Part shown: piece after piece, positions 46,100-56,846 of the stretch
How the letters are laid out: every line of letters begins with the position of its first letter
How positions within the stretch are numbered: the first letter of the stretch is position 1
Assembly: GCA_023014335.1 (NCBI GenBank)
Contig: JAECYW010000017.1
Span: 62,001-126,000 of the forward strand
DNA: 64,000 nt
Reading direction: 5' to 3'
DNA from: Galerina marginata
Lineage: Eukaryota > Basidiomycota > Agaricomycetes > Agaricales > Galerinaceae
The notes under the pieces: model-generated
What the model was told of the DNA's origin: nothing
The model's database searches: none
Seen by the model: only the letters and a program-made list of their open reading frames with translations
Program-made: the position numbers and the translations under genes

Positions 46100-48430
46100 T
46101 CACTTAATACTCCCCTCCCGACTCTCCCCATCCCCATCCCCATCCCCCTCATCCCCATCCCCATCCTCATACTCCCCATCCCCCTCCTCATATTCATACA
46201 CCCCACTCCCCCTCCTCGTACCCGTCCCGGTCCCGGTCCCGATACTCAACGAATCAACCAACGAAGAGGACCCATCCCGCGCACCATACCCTCCAAGTCC
46301 AAGGCCGGATTTAACGATAGACGACGCGTCGGCATCAGCATCATGGTCTGCATCGTAGGTGTCTTCTGCAGTGTATCCCCGCCCACTGTGCCCGCGCTCA
46401 TGTTCACGTCGCCTCCGAGATTTAGACCGCGATTTAGCTGTCGCGACCGCCCCGCTCGGTCCATTGCCTGGATACTCTCTCTCTCTTATCCCCACACCCA
46501 CACCCACACCCGCTCCTCCGCCCACACCAGCACCCCTACTAGTCCCAGGCCTCCCACTCGTCCCAGGTCTCCCCCCTCCACCTGTAGTTGCAGTGGCAGA
46601 TACACTCCCAGCAGTCCCACCACGGCCATAGGCGTTGGCAAGAGCCGCATACGCATAATAAGGCTGCGCATTCAAGTTCCTCAACCTCGGACCCTGCATC
46701 TGCATCTGCATCTGCGGGGGGTGCCCATGCCCATACATGAGGTGCGGCGCGAGCGCGACGCCGGAAGCGTACGCCTCCCCTCCTCCAGGACCAGGGGTGG
46801 TACCAGCGGGAAGACCAGCGGGAAGACCAGAGCTTCCCCGTTTACTCCCCCTCTTCTTCTTCTTCCTCGTTTTTTGAGTCGGCGACGCAGGGTCCGCACT
46901 CGCACTCCCGTCCGCCCCTCCCGCTCCGAGCGCCCCGCGTTGAGCTTCGACGTCGAGGTTCATATCCATCCCCCCGCTCAACGCAGTGACATCCATACCA
47001 ACGCCCGTCCCGTTAGAAGAGCGCACTTTTCGGTCCCGCTCTCTATCGTCGCTATCGCTCGCACTCTCTTCTTCGGGGTGTTTATCCGTCGAACCACGCT
47101 TATCCACCGACTTCCTCTGGTTCTGATTCTGGCCTTGGTTCGTGTTCTGGTTCGAGTTTTGGTTCTGACTCTGGTTCTGCTCAATCGACAGCCGACTCCT
47201 CCGATCCACACTACCCCTTCCCTTCGTCTGTCCAGGCAGACTAACTCTCACCTCCTTCCTCCTCTCCCCCTCCTCCTCCTCTTCATCGTCATCATCATCA
47301 TCATCATCCTCCTCCTCAGCATGTCCATGTCCATTCCCACTCCCCGAGTTCCTAAGCCCAGAAGAGCCGCCCAGCCTTTTAAGCTTGAACATATCCCCCG
47401 CAGCATTGCTGACCCCAGTACTAGGATGCGAGTCCGTGCTCGGCGACGGGGGAGACAGCGGGGGCGGGTGCATCGCCATCGGGTGGGAAAAGTTCCGATA
47501 ATGGCTGGCCATCTGTGCGGGTTGCTGCCCCTGCCCCTGCCCATGCCCATGCACCGAAGCCGACGCCAGTGCTGGGGCCTCGCTCGAGGTGCGCGGGAAG
47601 CTCGTCGCGAGGTAAGTCGCGCTCGTCGGAGAGACGTTCCCGTTATTCGTATGCGCACCCGTGGAGGACGAAGCCGCCCAATAAGGGTTATTACTCGTCG
47701 ACCCCGAGGCTAACGACAGATTAGCAGTAGACCGCGCCCAGGGGTCGAATGTCGGGTCCGGGTACTGTGGGATATGCTGCCCATGCCCATGCCCGTGCCC
47801 TTGGGCGAAGGGATGGGATGGGAGGGAGGCGGGGGTGGACACGGTGGTGGTTGTGTACACCGAAGGCGCGGGGGCGGCGGCGGCTTTGTTTGTGGTTGAG
47901 GTAGGGTCAGCCACCCCAGCACCGAGGACAGGGCCGGCGGGCTGTGCGAAGGCGAAGGGGGAGTGGGCGAAGGGCGACTTGTGCTGGTGCTGTTGGTGAT
48001 GGGACGGGTAGTACCCCGCCTGCAGTGCAGAGGCAGCAGCCGCGGCGCTCATTGTGCCCGCACCGCCGAGTGCGTAGGGGGACGTCGTGGTAGTGGTAGT
48101 CGTAGCTCCCATCATTGAATTCGTCGCAGCCGAATAAGCATACACTTGTTGCTGTTGCTGCTGTTGTTGCTGTTTCTGCTGCATCTGCATCTGCATCTGC
48201 ATCATCTCCGCCTGTTTCTGCTGCTCCTGGTCGGCGGTCGTCGGGGGCAAAAAGGCAAACACATCCTCGTCCTCGCTCTCCTCGTCGTACTCCTCTTCTA
48301 TCTCATACGGCTGGCCATGCTGCTGGTACTGGCTCTGCCCCTGCCCCTGCCCTTGCTGCTGAAAGGCGGTGGCGGTGGTGGGGCGATGGCCGGTGCCAGG
48401 GCGGGCTGAGGAGGGAGGGCGGCCTGGCAT
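46100..48430 (-). CDS. Large disordered Gln/Gly/Ser-rich protein (776 codons, 3' end uncertain)
   Basis: One open exon from ATG 48430. The N-terminus has an acidic motif with aromatic residues (EEEYDEESEDEDVFAFLPP), followed by Met-Gln repeats and a Gln run, alanine and His/Gln stretches, an acidic Asp/Glu run (~residues 385-405), Asn-Gln repeats (QNQSQNQNSNQ), basic KKKKRGSKRG, RPGTSGRPGTSR repeats, an SR/KR-rich block (KSRSKSRRRREHERG) and a C-terminal Gly-Asp repeat. No folded domain was seen. The frame stops at TGA 46102-46100, but that stop overlaps a perfect donor (AA/GTGAGT), so a further exon is likely. It may be a regulator or condensate-forming protein, but no function is assigned. 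Confidence 0.6.
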   Translation of the reverse strand: MPGRPPSSARPGTGHRPTTATAFQQQGQGQGQSQYQQHGQPYEIEEEYDEESEDEDVFAFLPPTTADQEQQKQAEMMQMQMQMQQKQQQQQQQQQVYAYSAATNSMMGATTTTTTTSPYALGGAGTMSAAAAASALQAGYYPSHHQQHQHKSPFAHSPFAFAQPAGPVLGAGVADPTSTTNKAAAAPAPSVYTTTTVSTPASLPSHPFAQGHGHGHGQHIPQYPDPTFDPWARSTANLSLASGSTSNNPYWAASSSTGAHTNNGNVSPTSATYLATSFPRTSSEAPALASASVHGHGQGQGQQPAQMASHYRNFSHPMAMHPPPLSPPSPSTDSHPSTGVSNAAGDMFKLKRLGGSSGLRNSGSGNGHGHAEEEDDDDDDDDEEEEEGERRKEVRVSLPGQTKGRGSVDRRSRLSIEQNQSQNQNSNQNTNQGQNQNQRKSVDKRGSTDKHPEEESASDSDDRERDRKVRSSNGTGVGMDVTALSGGMDMNLDVEAQRGALGAGGADGSASADPASPTQKTRKKKKRGSKRGSSGLPAGLPAGTTPGPGGGEAYASGVALAPHLMYGHGHPPQMQMQMQGPRLRNLNAQPYYAYAALANAYGRGGTAGSVSATATTGGGGRPGTSGRPGTSRGAGVGGGAGVGVGVGIREREYPGNGPSGAVATAKSRSKSRRRREHERGHSGRGYTAEDTYDADHDADADASSIVKSGLGLGGYGARDGSSSLVDSLSIGTGTGTGTRRGSGVYEYEEGDGEYEDGDGDEGDGDGDGESREGSIK

Positions 48431-51400
48431 GGGCGGGACCTGGGTGGGTGGGTAGGCGTGGGGGACAGGATGGCGCTGGACGATGTGCTTTGTCGGTCAA
48501 AGTGGGTGGTTGTGGTGATAGTAGTTTGCAGGCGTTTGTCGTGGACAATGGGAAAGGGAGGAAGGCGTCGCGGAGGGAGGGGAGGATATGGATGGTGTGA
48601 AAGGGAAAAGAGGACGACGGGGTTGTCCGCTTTGCTGCCCTCCCAGCTCACAACCAAGGCACACATCAATCACTTTTCCCCATTTGGCACCTGTTTATGA
48701 ACCTACCCGTGCCTGACACGCCGTCAGCCTCCACTCCATTTCCGCAAACTTGGCTCGCGAAATCCGGCTCACCCCCGCCGTCCCTCCGATACCAAGCCAC
48801 CGAGGCACATCCTTTTCCGGCGATTTACGTCCGTCTATCCGTCACCGTCCGGGTGATCGCTGTGCACCCAGGCAACGCTCCCGTCCAGCAGTCCACTTGC
48901 CTCAATCTCCTCACCGCACTCCGAGGTCCAAATATTCGAATGACGCAGCATCCGTTCAATTATAATTACAACAGGCACCCCATCCACGTTTTTTCATGTT
49001 ATCCTCTCTCGGAAACCCTCAAGCCTCATTGCTTATAATCACACAGGCACACCTGCATCCAGCCGCATCCCCGCGAAGCTCTACCAGCCCAAGTTTCACG
49101 TATCGCAGGTATATCAGGCTTCATACCGTTACTGACCCATCGATTCGCGTTTCATAGTTCATGTCCGCACCTACTCATGTGCCTCATCGTCACATCTAGC
49201 TTTAATACCAATGATTAACATCGCCTTTGCCTTTCATAAAGCACGTAACGTTTCTACTCAACACTTCACCACACCAACATCAAATATACCTCCACTTCTT
49301 TTCTTGAATAAGATCGCACAGTCGAGATAAGCCCTCAATCTACTTATATCAACCACACCTGTAACCTACGTAACTCTGGCAGAGCTCTACGCAACTAACT
49401 ACTTAAAGTTACCTATCATCATATGTACTTAAGTTACCCCCATTCCTCTCCGACAACCCCGCCTCAATCTAAATCAATCAATCGATCACTGCCAACCCAC
49501 CCACCAATCACCAATCAGATCTAGACGTAGACATAATCAGGACGACCTTCACCCCGACGCCCACCCCGGCCCTCCGACGCGGCGCGCACCAAGGTAAGGT
49601 ACCTCCAGCCTCCAACGCGTTTCGGCTTAGACTCGTAACGTTGAACTTCGTGCCCACGAGTCGCGCGGCGCGCTAACCAAACCCTCCCCCCGTCTCCGTC
49701 GTACGCAGCACTCCCAACTCGAGCGCGTTGACTTTCCATAACTCACTGACAGTGATAACTCACAAACACAAGACGCAGCGCCGCCCTGAACCCGTGCCCA
49801 GTACCATTGTCTGATACTAATAGGTGATCATGATCATGAACGATACTGTAGATATACATTCCAGTCGATTCGTACCAATAGAGCAGGCACACTGGCAGCG
49901 GCCCGTGGGGATTCAGTGAGGCGGGCGGGCGGAGGGCGGATGCAGCGAGGTTTCTACTTGGCGTACAGGTACCTCCGGGCTTATCTGTGCTCGATATCGA
50001 TCAGGGCATTATTTTGGGAGTTAGGCAACTGCATGGAGTAGCGCGCTATAATTAGCGCACAGTATACTAGTAGTCCATACATACTTAGGAGAGAGTAGGA
50101 TAACAATAGACGCCCAGAATTCCGTTCAGAATCAGCGAAAGGCGGACGGGCGAAGCACCAATTGCAAAACTCAACACTGGCATTACGATCTTAAATTCTC
50201 CTCTGAAGGACTATACCTTTGGTGATTAAATTACATAAAACTTTTCACTCCAACATGGATGAAGTTGAAGAAATCGCACGTGGCTCTGAATCGCAGGCAA
50301 GCCACAGCTACTCGGATATGATACGATGTACCGTGCCAGTGGGCCCGGATCCCGCATACACCGACCGATACATAACCCAGTAGAGTCTACATCATCCCCG
50401 TCTAATATTAAACTCCAATCGTCTTCCTTCTTTCCTTGCCGATAAATAAATTGTGCACCAACATCCATGCTAGAGCAGACGTCTTTCAGTCCCAGGCACT
50501 TCAGTTTCGCTCGAGCGCTAAATCACATAAACCACTGTAAGCCTTCAATTAAACGTACCGTACTCAACTCGAAGGCAAGCTCTTTGAATAAGTAACACCA
50601 CAAGAAACCGAATCCTCCCCGCACTCCGTAGAGCTCCCGATGCGCAAGCCTGAGCGCTACTCCCGGCCGCCTTGACTTGGATATCAAGGGTCACATCCAA
50701 TCATCCAAGCTCGGCTTTCTTGAGTATTTTCTAGACACCGCGATGAGCTCGAGGTGAAACTGCGACTCAAGCTCAGGCTCAGGCTCAGGCTCACCGCGTA
50801 AAATTGGACACCCGGCCCTAACACATACTCGAGTAAGTACATAATATCTCAAGAGGGCGGAGCGGCGAGTTTACATAGTAGATTTATGTATACAGGTACC
50901 TCTGGCGGCAAATTTAAATTTGCGCCTGTATTCAATATCGATATCGATCTGGGCGTTAGGCATTAGGCAATGACGGGGTGGAGTAGTGCGCTACAACTTT
51001 CAGCGTAGTCTATCATACATTAGAGATTAAAGGCGAGCAGGATAAAATAGACGTCCTGGTTTTCAGCAAAAGTCGAAAGGCGAAAGCGAAAGGGTAGTCC
51101 CAAAATTCGAATTTAAGTACTTGTATAACTGAGATCATCGAAGTACATGCAGTTTTAATTATCTAAAATGTTCAACAAATGTTGCCAGTCTCACTCAACT
51201 GCACCAATATTGCCGCCCACTTGAAACACGACCTGGCTTATCGCACGTGGCTCACAGGTAAACCCTACCAGTGGCAGTGAGCCTGAATCCGCATACGTAC
51301 ACTGATACACCGATACAAATATACATGATATAGTAGATCGATATCAACCCCGCCCAATTTTTTTTCTTCCTCCGTCGATAAATCGTGCACCAGGGTCCAG

Positions 51401-54327
51401 CAAGCACTGCCAGTGCCAAAGCAGACGCCTCGCATGCACTTTGGGTTTTTAGAATTCCGAGTCTTTCGCTCAAGATTTTGAGCTCGAAGCTCGAGCGCTT
51501 AATTATTTAATATAAACATAAACCACTTCAAGGCGATCGAGTCGGACTCGGAGGCGGATTTTCATGTTAATAATATAACAAGAGCCGCTTTCCTTCCTTC
51601 CGATTCGTCAGCGCTAGTCTTAAGCTTAACCTTTCGGACCTTGACCTGAATATTATGAGTCGCATCCAATTCTTGAGCGACCCTAGGCCTTCCGCCTTTT
51701 TTCCCTGCCCAAGCAGGGGTGGACGCACGTAAACAGTAAACTTCAAGGTAAGCCGCCGCCCCGTCCCATTTCGTCATTTCAGGCGGCCGGTTATAGGCCG
51801 CGCTTAGTTTTCCCGGGATTACTGAAGATTAAGTACATAACTCAGCGTGCCTGAGTTCCAAGCCTCTTGTACACTTGGCACTCAGGCTGGCGGTTTGTTT
51901 TGAGTTCTACCAAATTCAATCCCTGGACCTGTGTATACGAAGAGAAACTTCATCTCAGGTGCGGCACTGGGCTCTTTCGACCTCTGATCTTGCTATGATC
52001 GGCTGGAATTCTAGAATCCTCCACCGTAATAAAGACAAAAAACACCACCCATCTTCCCTGGAAGACCAAGACTATCTAGCAGTGAACCTAAAGTTAAACG
52101 GACTGACCACGGCGGCCTGAATCATGACGGTCGACGTCGAAGCTTCAAGTTAAGGCAAACACCATCAGCAAGAGTCTGAATCCGCGATCGCAGCGGCAAG
52201 CATAATTATAACCAGAGTACTCTATCAATATTATTTATTGATTCAGATGGTAGCCCCACCCCGCCGTAGGGTAGTGTTTTATCTCATGTTCAACGCCTGA
52301 ACTCACGATCGATTCCGGGTCCTTGCTTTTTTGGCATGCATGGGACACTCTTCGAGAATAAAATACCACCACTATTGACACCCACGAAAGGCTGATCATG
52401 AGTCCGGCGTCGTCCCGGTTCCCCCATGAGAAATAAGTGGTTGAGCCATTGCTAGCGCCTTCACGATCCAATGCCATTGGCTTTAAATGACAAACCACGT
52501 TCTCTACTCTACGCAAACCGCTTCTACATACCAGTCTACACATTGATATCGACAACGCATCTATAATTATCACCAACTACGCCCCCATCACATATCCTAT
52601 CAATATCACTGTCAAGGTAGAAATAGAGCAAAAATGGCAGGCGAGCCTCGAGGAAGTACGGTGGTGTGGGCAAAGGTGCGTATATACCTGTTCGGCGTTC
52701 CATGTCCAGCGCTCAGCGTGGACGCGTCGTACGTCATAAAGTATGTTCTGTATCACCGAAATCCTGATCCTATCACTCCAATTTTTGAAGGAAAACTCAG
52801 AACTGAGAAAATCGGTTTGGTTATGTATGATATCAGGCAGCGATTTGTCTCTCACTAGATCTCACTGGCGCTCCCCGCGTGACTTCGAAATTAAGGTGCC
52901 AGAGTCCTCTCGCCGGTGAAATCTGAAGATGGAGTGTGGAGCCTGTTGGAGCGTCTGTACGGCGCCCGCCCGTGTAGGCATCACCAACTGTCGGGGCGGA
53001 CATTGTGGGTTAAATTGTACTTACTGCTATTCATCGACATCCGTTACAGCACACATGAATCCGAAATCGGTGGCGGTACGACCAGAAATTGGACGGAACG
53101 CACGTCCACTCCGACCGACCCCCCCACCCGACGCACGAACGGCAGGACAAACTGAATTACACGGACGTCGACGGTGCATATTCCAATTTTAAATTATCGC
53201 CCCTTAGGCTGTCGCAGCCCGTGATAAATTTGACAGCCATGGAGTCCAAGTCCAAGTCCTAAGGCGGACGTGCGTTCAAGGTGGCCGCTCATAAACGCCG
53301 GACTGCTTATTAAAAGGTGGTTTTCGGGAAAAAGAAATCGCCCAGCCTGCATTGTGCGAGGAATAACCGGACACCGAGATGACGTTCTCGTAAACGCGAC
53401 CACTGGCATGGGTTCGCTGTTAATTACACTGACATTGCCCCTCTCATGTGCACTGGCGGGCGTACTATCTCCAATATAATATCAGGCGCGCTATGCGCGG
53501 CGACGCCGGGCCGCGTGCGCCCTATCAAAAAGTTTTCCTTCGCTCGGCGCTATCACGCCTACTATCACAATTGTTCACCCACACCCCGTCGACGACCATC
53601 GAACTGCCAGAGAAATTGACAAGGACGGCATGGACGTGAATGTTGTCCGTATCCAACGCCTATTTTCACCTTCCACGCGTTGAATGACGTCCACAGAAGA
53701 GATCGACGTTGGATCGACAGCTTAGAACCGCCTATGGAAGCGCGGTCGGCTTCCTTACAGTAAGCTAAACGCAAGAACTCGACGGTGGAAGTTGCTCCCG
53801 TTAATGCTCGATGCCATCCGTTTACTTTCCAAGTGGTCTTTCAACTGCTATTCGCACTCATTGCAGGTCTTTGACGGTGCTCGTTGCTCTGCTCGGCGTG
53901 CTGTACTTCATTACTTCCATCTTGGAATGTTTTTAGTTTGGGTCTTGAACTTGAGCGCCTTTCTCTTCAAGTTGCGCTTTAGCCATCCTGTCGTTCTAAA
54001 CTTTGGAGGAGTCGGGCAAAGGATTATCTATCGGAGACTCTATCTCTGTTGAAATTGCGTTCAGATTGAGACGAGCGCATTGTACTAGGACTAAACTGTG
54101 GCCTACAACCAACAATGCGACGATCATGCTAGCTGGTTCAACAAGGTCATCGCGTGATCGAGACCGAGCACGGCCGATCCATTACGGGTAAGGAATGAAA
54201 CAAATGTATCAGTTCACCTTGTTTACCACCGGCAAAAGGTAGACCAGATCCCCTTTCTTTTTGCATCCCAACAGATTTTAATATAAATCGTGCTTAAGGT
54301 CGAACAAATTGACAGTCAAAAAACACT
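48431..54327. other. 5.9-kb gene-poor region
   Basis: Only short unsupported frames occur. It includes a diverged tandem duplication (~49960-50560 versus ~50890-51560). A 74-codon frame starting at 52634 (MAGEPRGSTVVWAK) has a plausible donor but no recognised continuation. Confidence 0.5.
49960..51560. repeat. Diverged tandem duplication of ~0.95-kb noncoding unit
   Basis: Shared words occur in the same order in two units. ACAGGTACCTC is at ~49966 and ~50894; ATCGCACGTGGCT at ~50272 and ~51240; GATAAAT...TGTGCACCA or GATAAATCGTGCACCA at ~50440 and ~51376; GAGCAGACGTCT or AAGCAGACGCCT at ~50473 and ~51420; ATAAACCACT near the end of both. The offset is ~930-970 bp. There is no conserved reading frame. 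Confidence 0.7.
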
Positions 54328-55134
54328 ATGAGCCTCCTCCTCCTACCGCCAGAGCTATTTCTTGAAATCCTCGAGGACCTATCTTTGCAATCGCGGGCCT
54401 CAGTCTGTGCTCTGGCGTTGACCTGCAAGTACATACACCTGCTGGCCGTGCGTTCACTTTACTCGTCCGTGACTGATTCAGATAGCGCTATCCACGACGG
54501 ATTTCTTCATACAATTCAAAACAACCCTACTCTTGCCCAGTTAGTCCGCGTCTATCACGCACCAACGAGTGAACATCATTGCGACAAAAGGGAATTTCTC
54601 AGTCCCACCCAATTCCACATTGGCCTCATGACCAATTTGCAGGAGCTTACGCTGTCAGACGTATTGGGAATATTTAGGGGAATTAAAGTAGAATGTAAGA
54701 TATTATTGTACTGGCTCTTACAGATCCTTTATATACATGTAAAGTACGTATCTACAATGTTCTTGAGCTATCTAGCGAGATTATTAAGTCGATTACTAAT
54801 TAAGCGCCCGGATTACAAATATGATGCCAGTCCTTTCCACCGAGTGCCGGATTGATCTCCAACAAGACGTTATCTCACTGCCGCGTCCCAGTTCCAATGG
54901 CCAGGACATGCCTCACCAACTCCAGCGGTTTACCATGTGGCCGGATTGCACAACTCACGATGCCGTAGAGGACTTTTTGGAAACTCAGCTTGAACTGACG
55001 CACCTCCGTTGGGGTGGCCCTCATGAGCTTGCTCTTTCCCGGAAGGCGTGCCCGAATTTGCGCTGCCTCGATGCGGATATAACCACTGCCAAAATCATTC
55101 TTCCAGGGCGGTGTATCGAAGGGCTTCATTTGCG

Positions 55135-55143
55135 GGATGGTCC
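55135..55143. repeat. Target-site duplication, left copy (GGATGGTCC)
   Basis: Identical to 55671-55679 on the other side of the MITE. Confidence 0.88.
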
Positions 55144-55670
55144 TAGTCTCTCCTAGCCAGACAGCGATATATGTGATGTGCCCTACGGATCACGATATAT
55201 GAAGTCTGTTTTTTACCGCGCCCCCAAAACCGTGTCAGAAATTGCTTATGTAAAGTGCGGACTTTGAAATTTTAGTTACGGCTAGTTACGGCTAAATAAG
55301 GGACTTGAAATGAGAATTTTGGAGAAAAAGTTGCTTCTAAGGTGCTGATTAGCATTGTATTAAAATATGGGGGCACCCGGACGTGATGCGGAGGAGTTGT
55401 AAAATGACAGCGGTATTTCGTAGCGCGGGGGACGATTATGTAATGAGCCTTGCGCCCCAAAACCTCTGAAGTAAAAGCCATCGCAAGACGATCTCCTCTC
55501 AGCACAAAATTACAATACAATATATATACAACTAAATAGATACATTCTGTCTCCAAGAAGTCGAAAAAAACCCTCGCCGTCGCGTCCACCCGACGCGACG
55601 ATATTGAATGTCCGCACTTTACATAAGCAAATTCTGACACGGTTTTAGGGGCGCGGTAAAAACAGGACTA
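55144..55670. mobile_element. Mutator-like MITE (527 bp) with ~60-bp TIRs and 9-bp TSD
   Basis: The ends are inverted copies: right end (reverse complement) TAGTCCTGTTTTTACCGCG..., left end TAGTC...TGTTTTTTACCGCG. The match continues through CCGTGTCAGAAATT(T)GCTTATG to AAGTGCGGAC (left ~55209-55262, right ~55609-55670). GGATGGTCC flanks both sides (55135-55143 and 55671-55679). Long terminal repeats plus a 9-bp duplication are typical of Mutator-like elements. It has no coding capacity. The left end carries ~60 extra bases between TAGTC and TGTTTTTT, bounded by AGTCT repeats, which looks like a later small insertion. Confidence 0.9.
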
Positions 55671-55679
55671 GGATGGTCC
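55671..55679. repeat. Target-site duplication, right copy (GGATGGTCC)
   Basis: Identical to 55135-55143. Joining the flanks at this 9-mer restores the F-box frame (RDGP-QSQLS). Confidence 0.88.
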
Positions 55680-56174
55680 TCAGTCGCAACTCAGTAATGA
55701 CCTCGGACGGTGCCTGCGTGATCTGTTGAGGCTTAAAGAGTTTCGAAATTTGGGTGCAATTTCATTTGGCAAACACGTGTCCCATGGCTTCCAATTATTG
55801 GGCTCTGGTGTCGGTGTCGCCCCTTTCGAAGGCGTGAAAGACCTGACCATCTGGTCCAAATATTTCCTCGAAAGCTGCGTGCGTAGCTTGAGAATATCTG
55901 TCTCTTAATATGGCGAACTGTCTGACCCGGGTTTTGCCTGCTCTAGGACTCTTCAATTTGGCTAAACTACTTTCCCTGCACAAAAAGAATCCTCCTTATT
56001 GAGCCAAAGGAACCATCATCAGCCTTTCTTAATATGTCTGTCCCAGTTCTGTTTCGAGGGAGACCGGACTTACGATTCGTGGACGTTTTTTGGAGACACC
56101 CGACAGCCTTGCGCTGGATCAAGGGGGCTTCGGAACCGGAATCGGTAACGACCGTAGAAGGTTGGGTGCTTTAA

Positions 56175-56514
56175 CTAGACCAGGGTGCTAGTACAAAATC
56201 GGCGACCCAGGTTATTCCCCAGGAGCCTACATAACATAAAACCCTCAAGGACCCCAATCGAGATGCAAAATCAGACATTTGAATATCCTGACTTTATGCC
56301 GCCAAAACTGAGAGATCCAACCTTGAATGCAGCACCTGCGGAACAATTAATTAATAACACTACTAAAAAGAAAACAACGGATCTCGTGAGAGAAGGGGTA
56401 AGATTAATCTTTTGATCAGGTCAGACGAGCTTAAGCCGAAAAAACAAAAACTAAAATGGTAGAAATAAAATGCGTCTACTGCTTTCCAGAAAAGCTTCAG
56501 AAGGGGGAAAAAAT
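56175..56514. other. intergenic between F-box pseudogene and tRNA-Glu
   Basis: A 76-codon frame on the plus strand (56185..56415) has no recognisable features. Nothing else was seen. Confidence 0.4.
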
Positions 56515-56594
56515 TCGGGTACGGGGAATCGAACCCCGAGCTGCCGCGATCACCATTTGAGAGGCGGCAATGTTAGCCGTTACACCATACCCGA
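56515..56594 (-). tRNA. tRNA-Glu (CTC) with a short anticodon-loop intron
   Basis: On the minus strand the acceptor stem TCGGGTA/TACCCGA closes the molecule. The D arm is TGGTGTAACGGCTAACA, the anticodon stem GCCGC/GCGGC, and the T arm CGGGG-TTCGATT-CCCCG. The anticodon loop is enlarged: C-T-CTC-A, then about nine extra bases (AATGGTGAT), then C. This fits an intron directly after position 37. The anticodon is read as CTC (Glu). Confidence 0.88.
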
Positions 56595-56846
56595 GATAGT
56601 TAAGAGAGTCGCATTTATAACCCTATAAACTAATCTTGCTTGATGATGGGAGCCTTTGACAGTTTCTCCGAGTCCGAGTCACGGTTGCCTCTCGACCACC
56701 ACAAACCGCAAGAAATACCAACAAACTCAACCTTTCTCGCAAGGTTTCTGTCACTTCTGGCCATAACTTTTCCCCCGACACTCACTATCGAATAAATCGC
56801 AGACCCCTCCTAATCACATTAGATCATTCGAAGTCGAAGGAGAACC

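Larger units (their letters stand above)
54328..56174 (+). pseudogene. F-box protein gene, disrupted by a MITE
   Basis: The 5' part encodes an F-box-like start, MSLLLLPPELFLEILEDLSL with CALALTCKYIHLLAVRSLYS (residues 1-45). A later segment reads FLETQLELTHLRWGGPHELAL and ends GLHLRDGP at 55143. There a 527-bp transposable element is inserted, with a 9-bp target duplication. Beyond it the frame resumes with DGPQSQLSNDLGRCLRDLL, but it then needs at least one more frameshift (near 55900-55985) to reach the C-terminal block FRGRPDLRFVDVFWRHPTAL, ending at TAA 56174. A short AT-rich stretch at ~54680-54890 may be an intron or another small insertion. It is paralogous to the pseudogene at 56847. 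Confidence 0.75.

Noticed and set aside
46343..47713. 456-codon plus-strand frame opposite the Q-rich protein gene
   Set aside because: It is an antisense shadow of low-complexity, GC-rich coding sequence; the product is Arg/Pro/Ser noise with no domain.
52929..53192. Cysteine-rich 87-codon frame (MECGACWSVC...)
   Set aside because: No signal peptide, and the overlapping frame at 52916 is equally open; the cysteines are probably chance.
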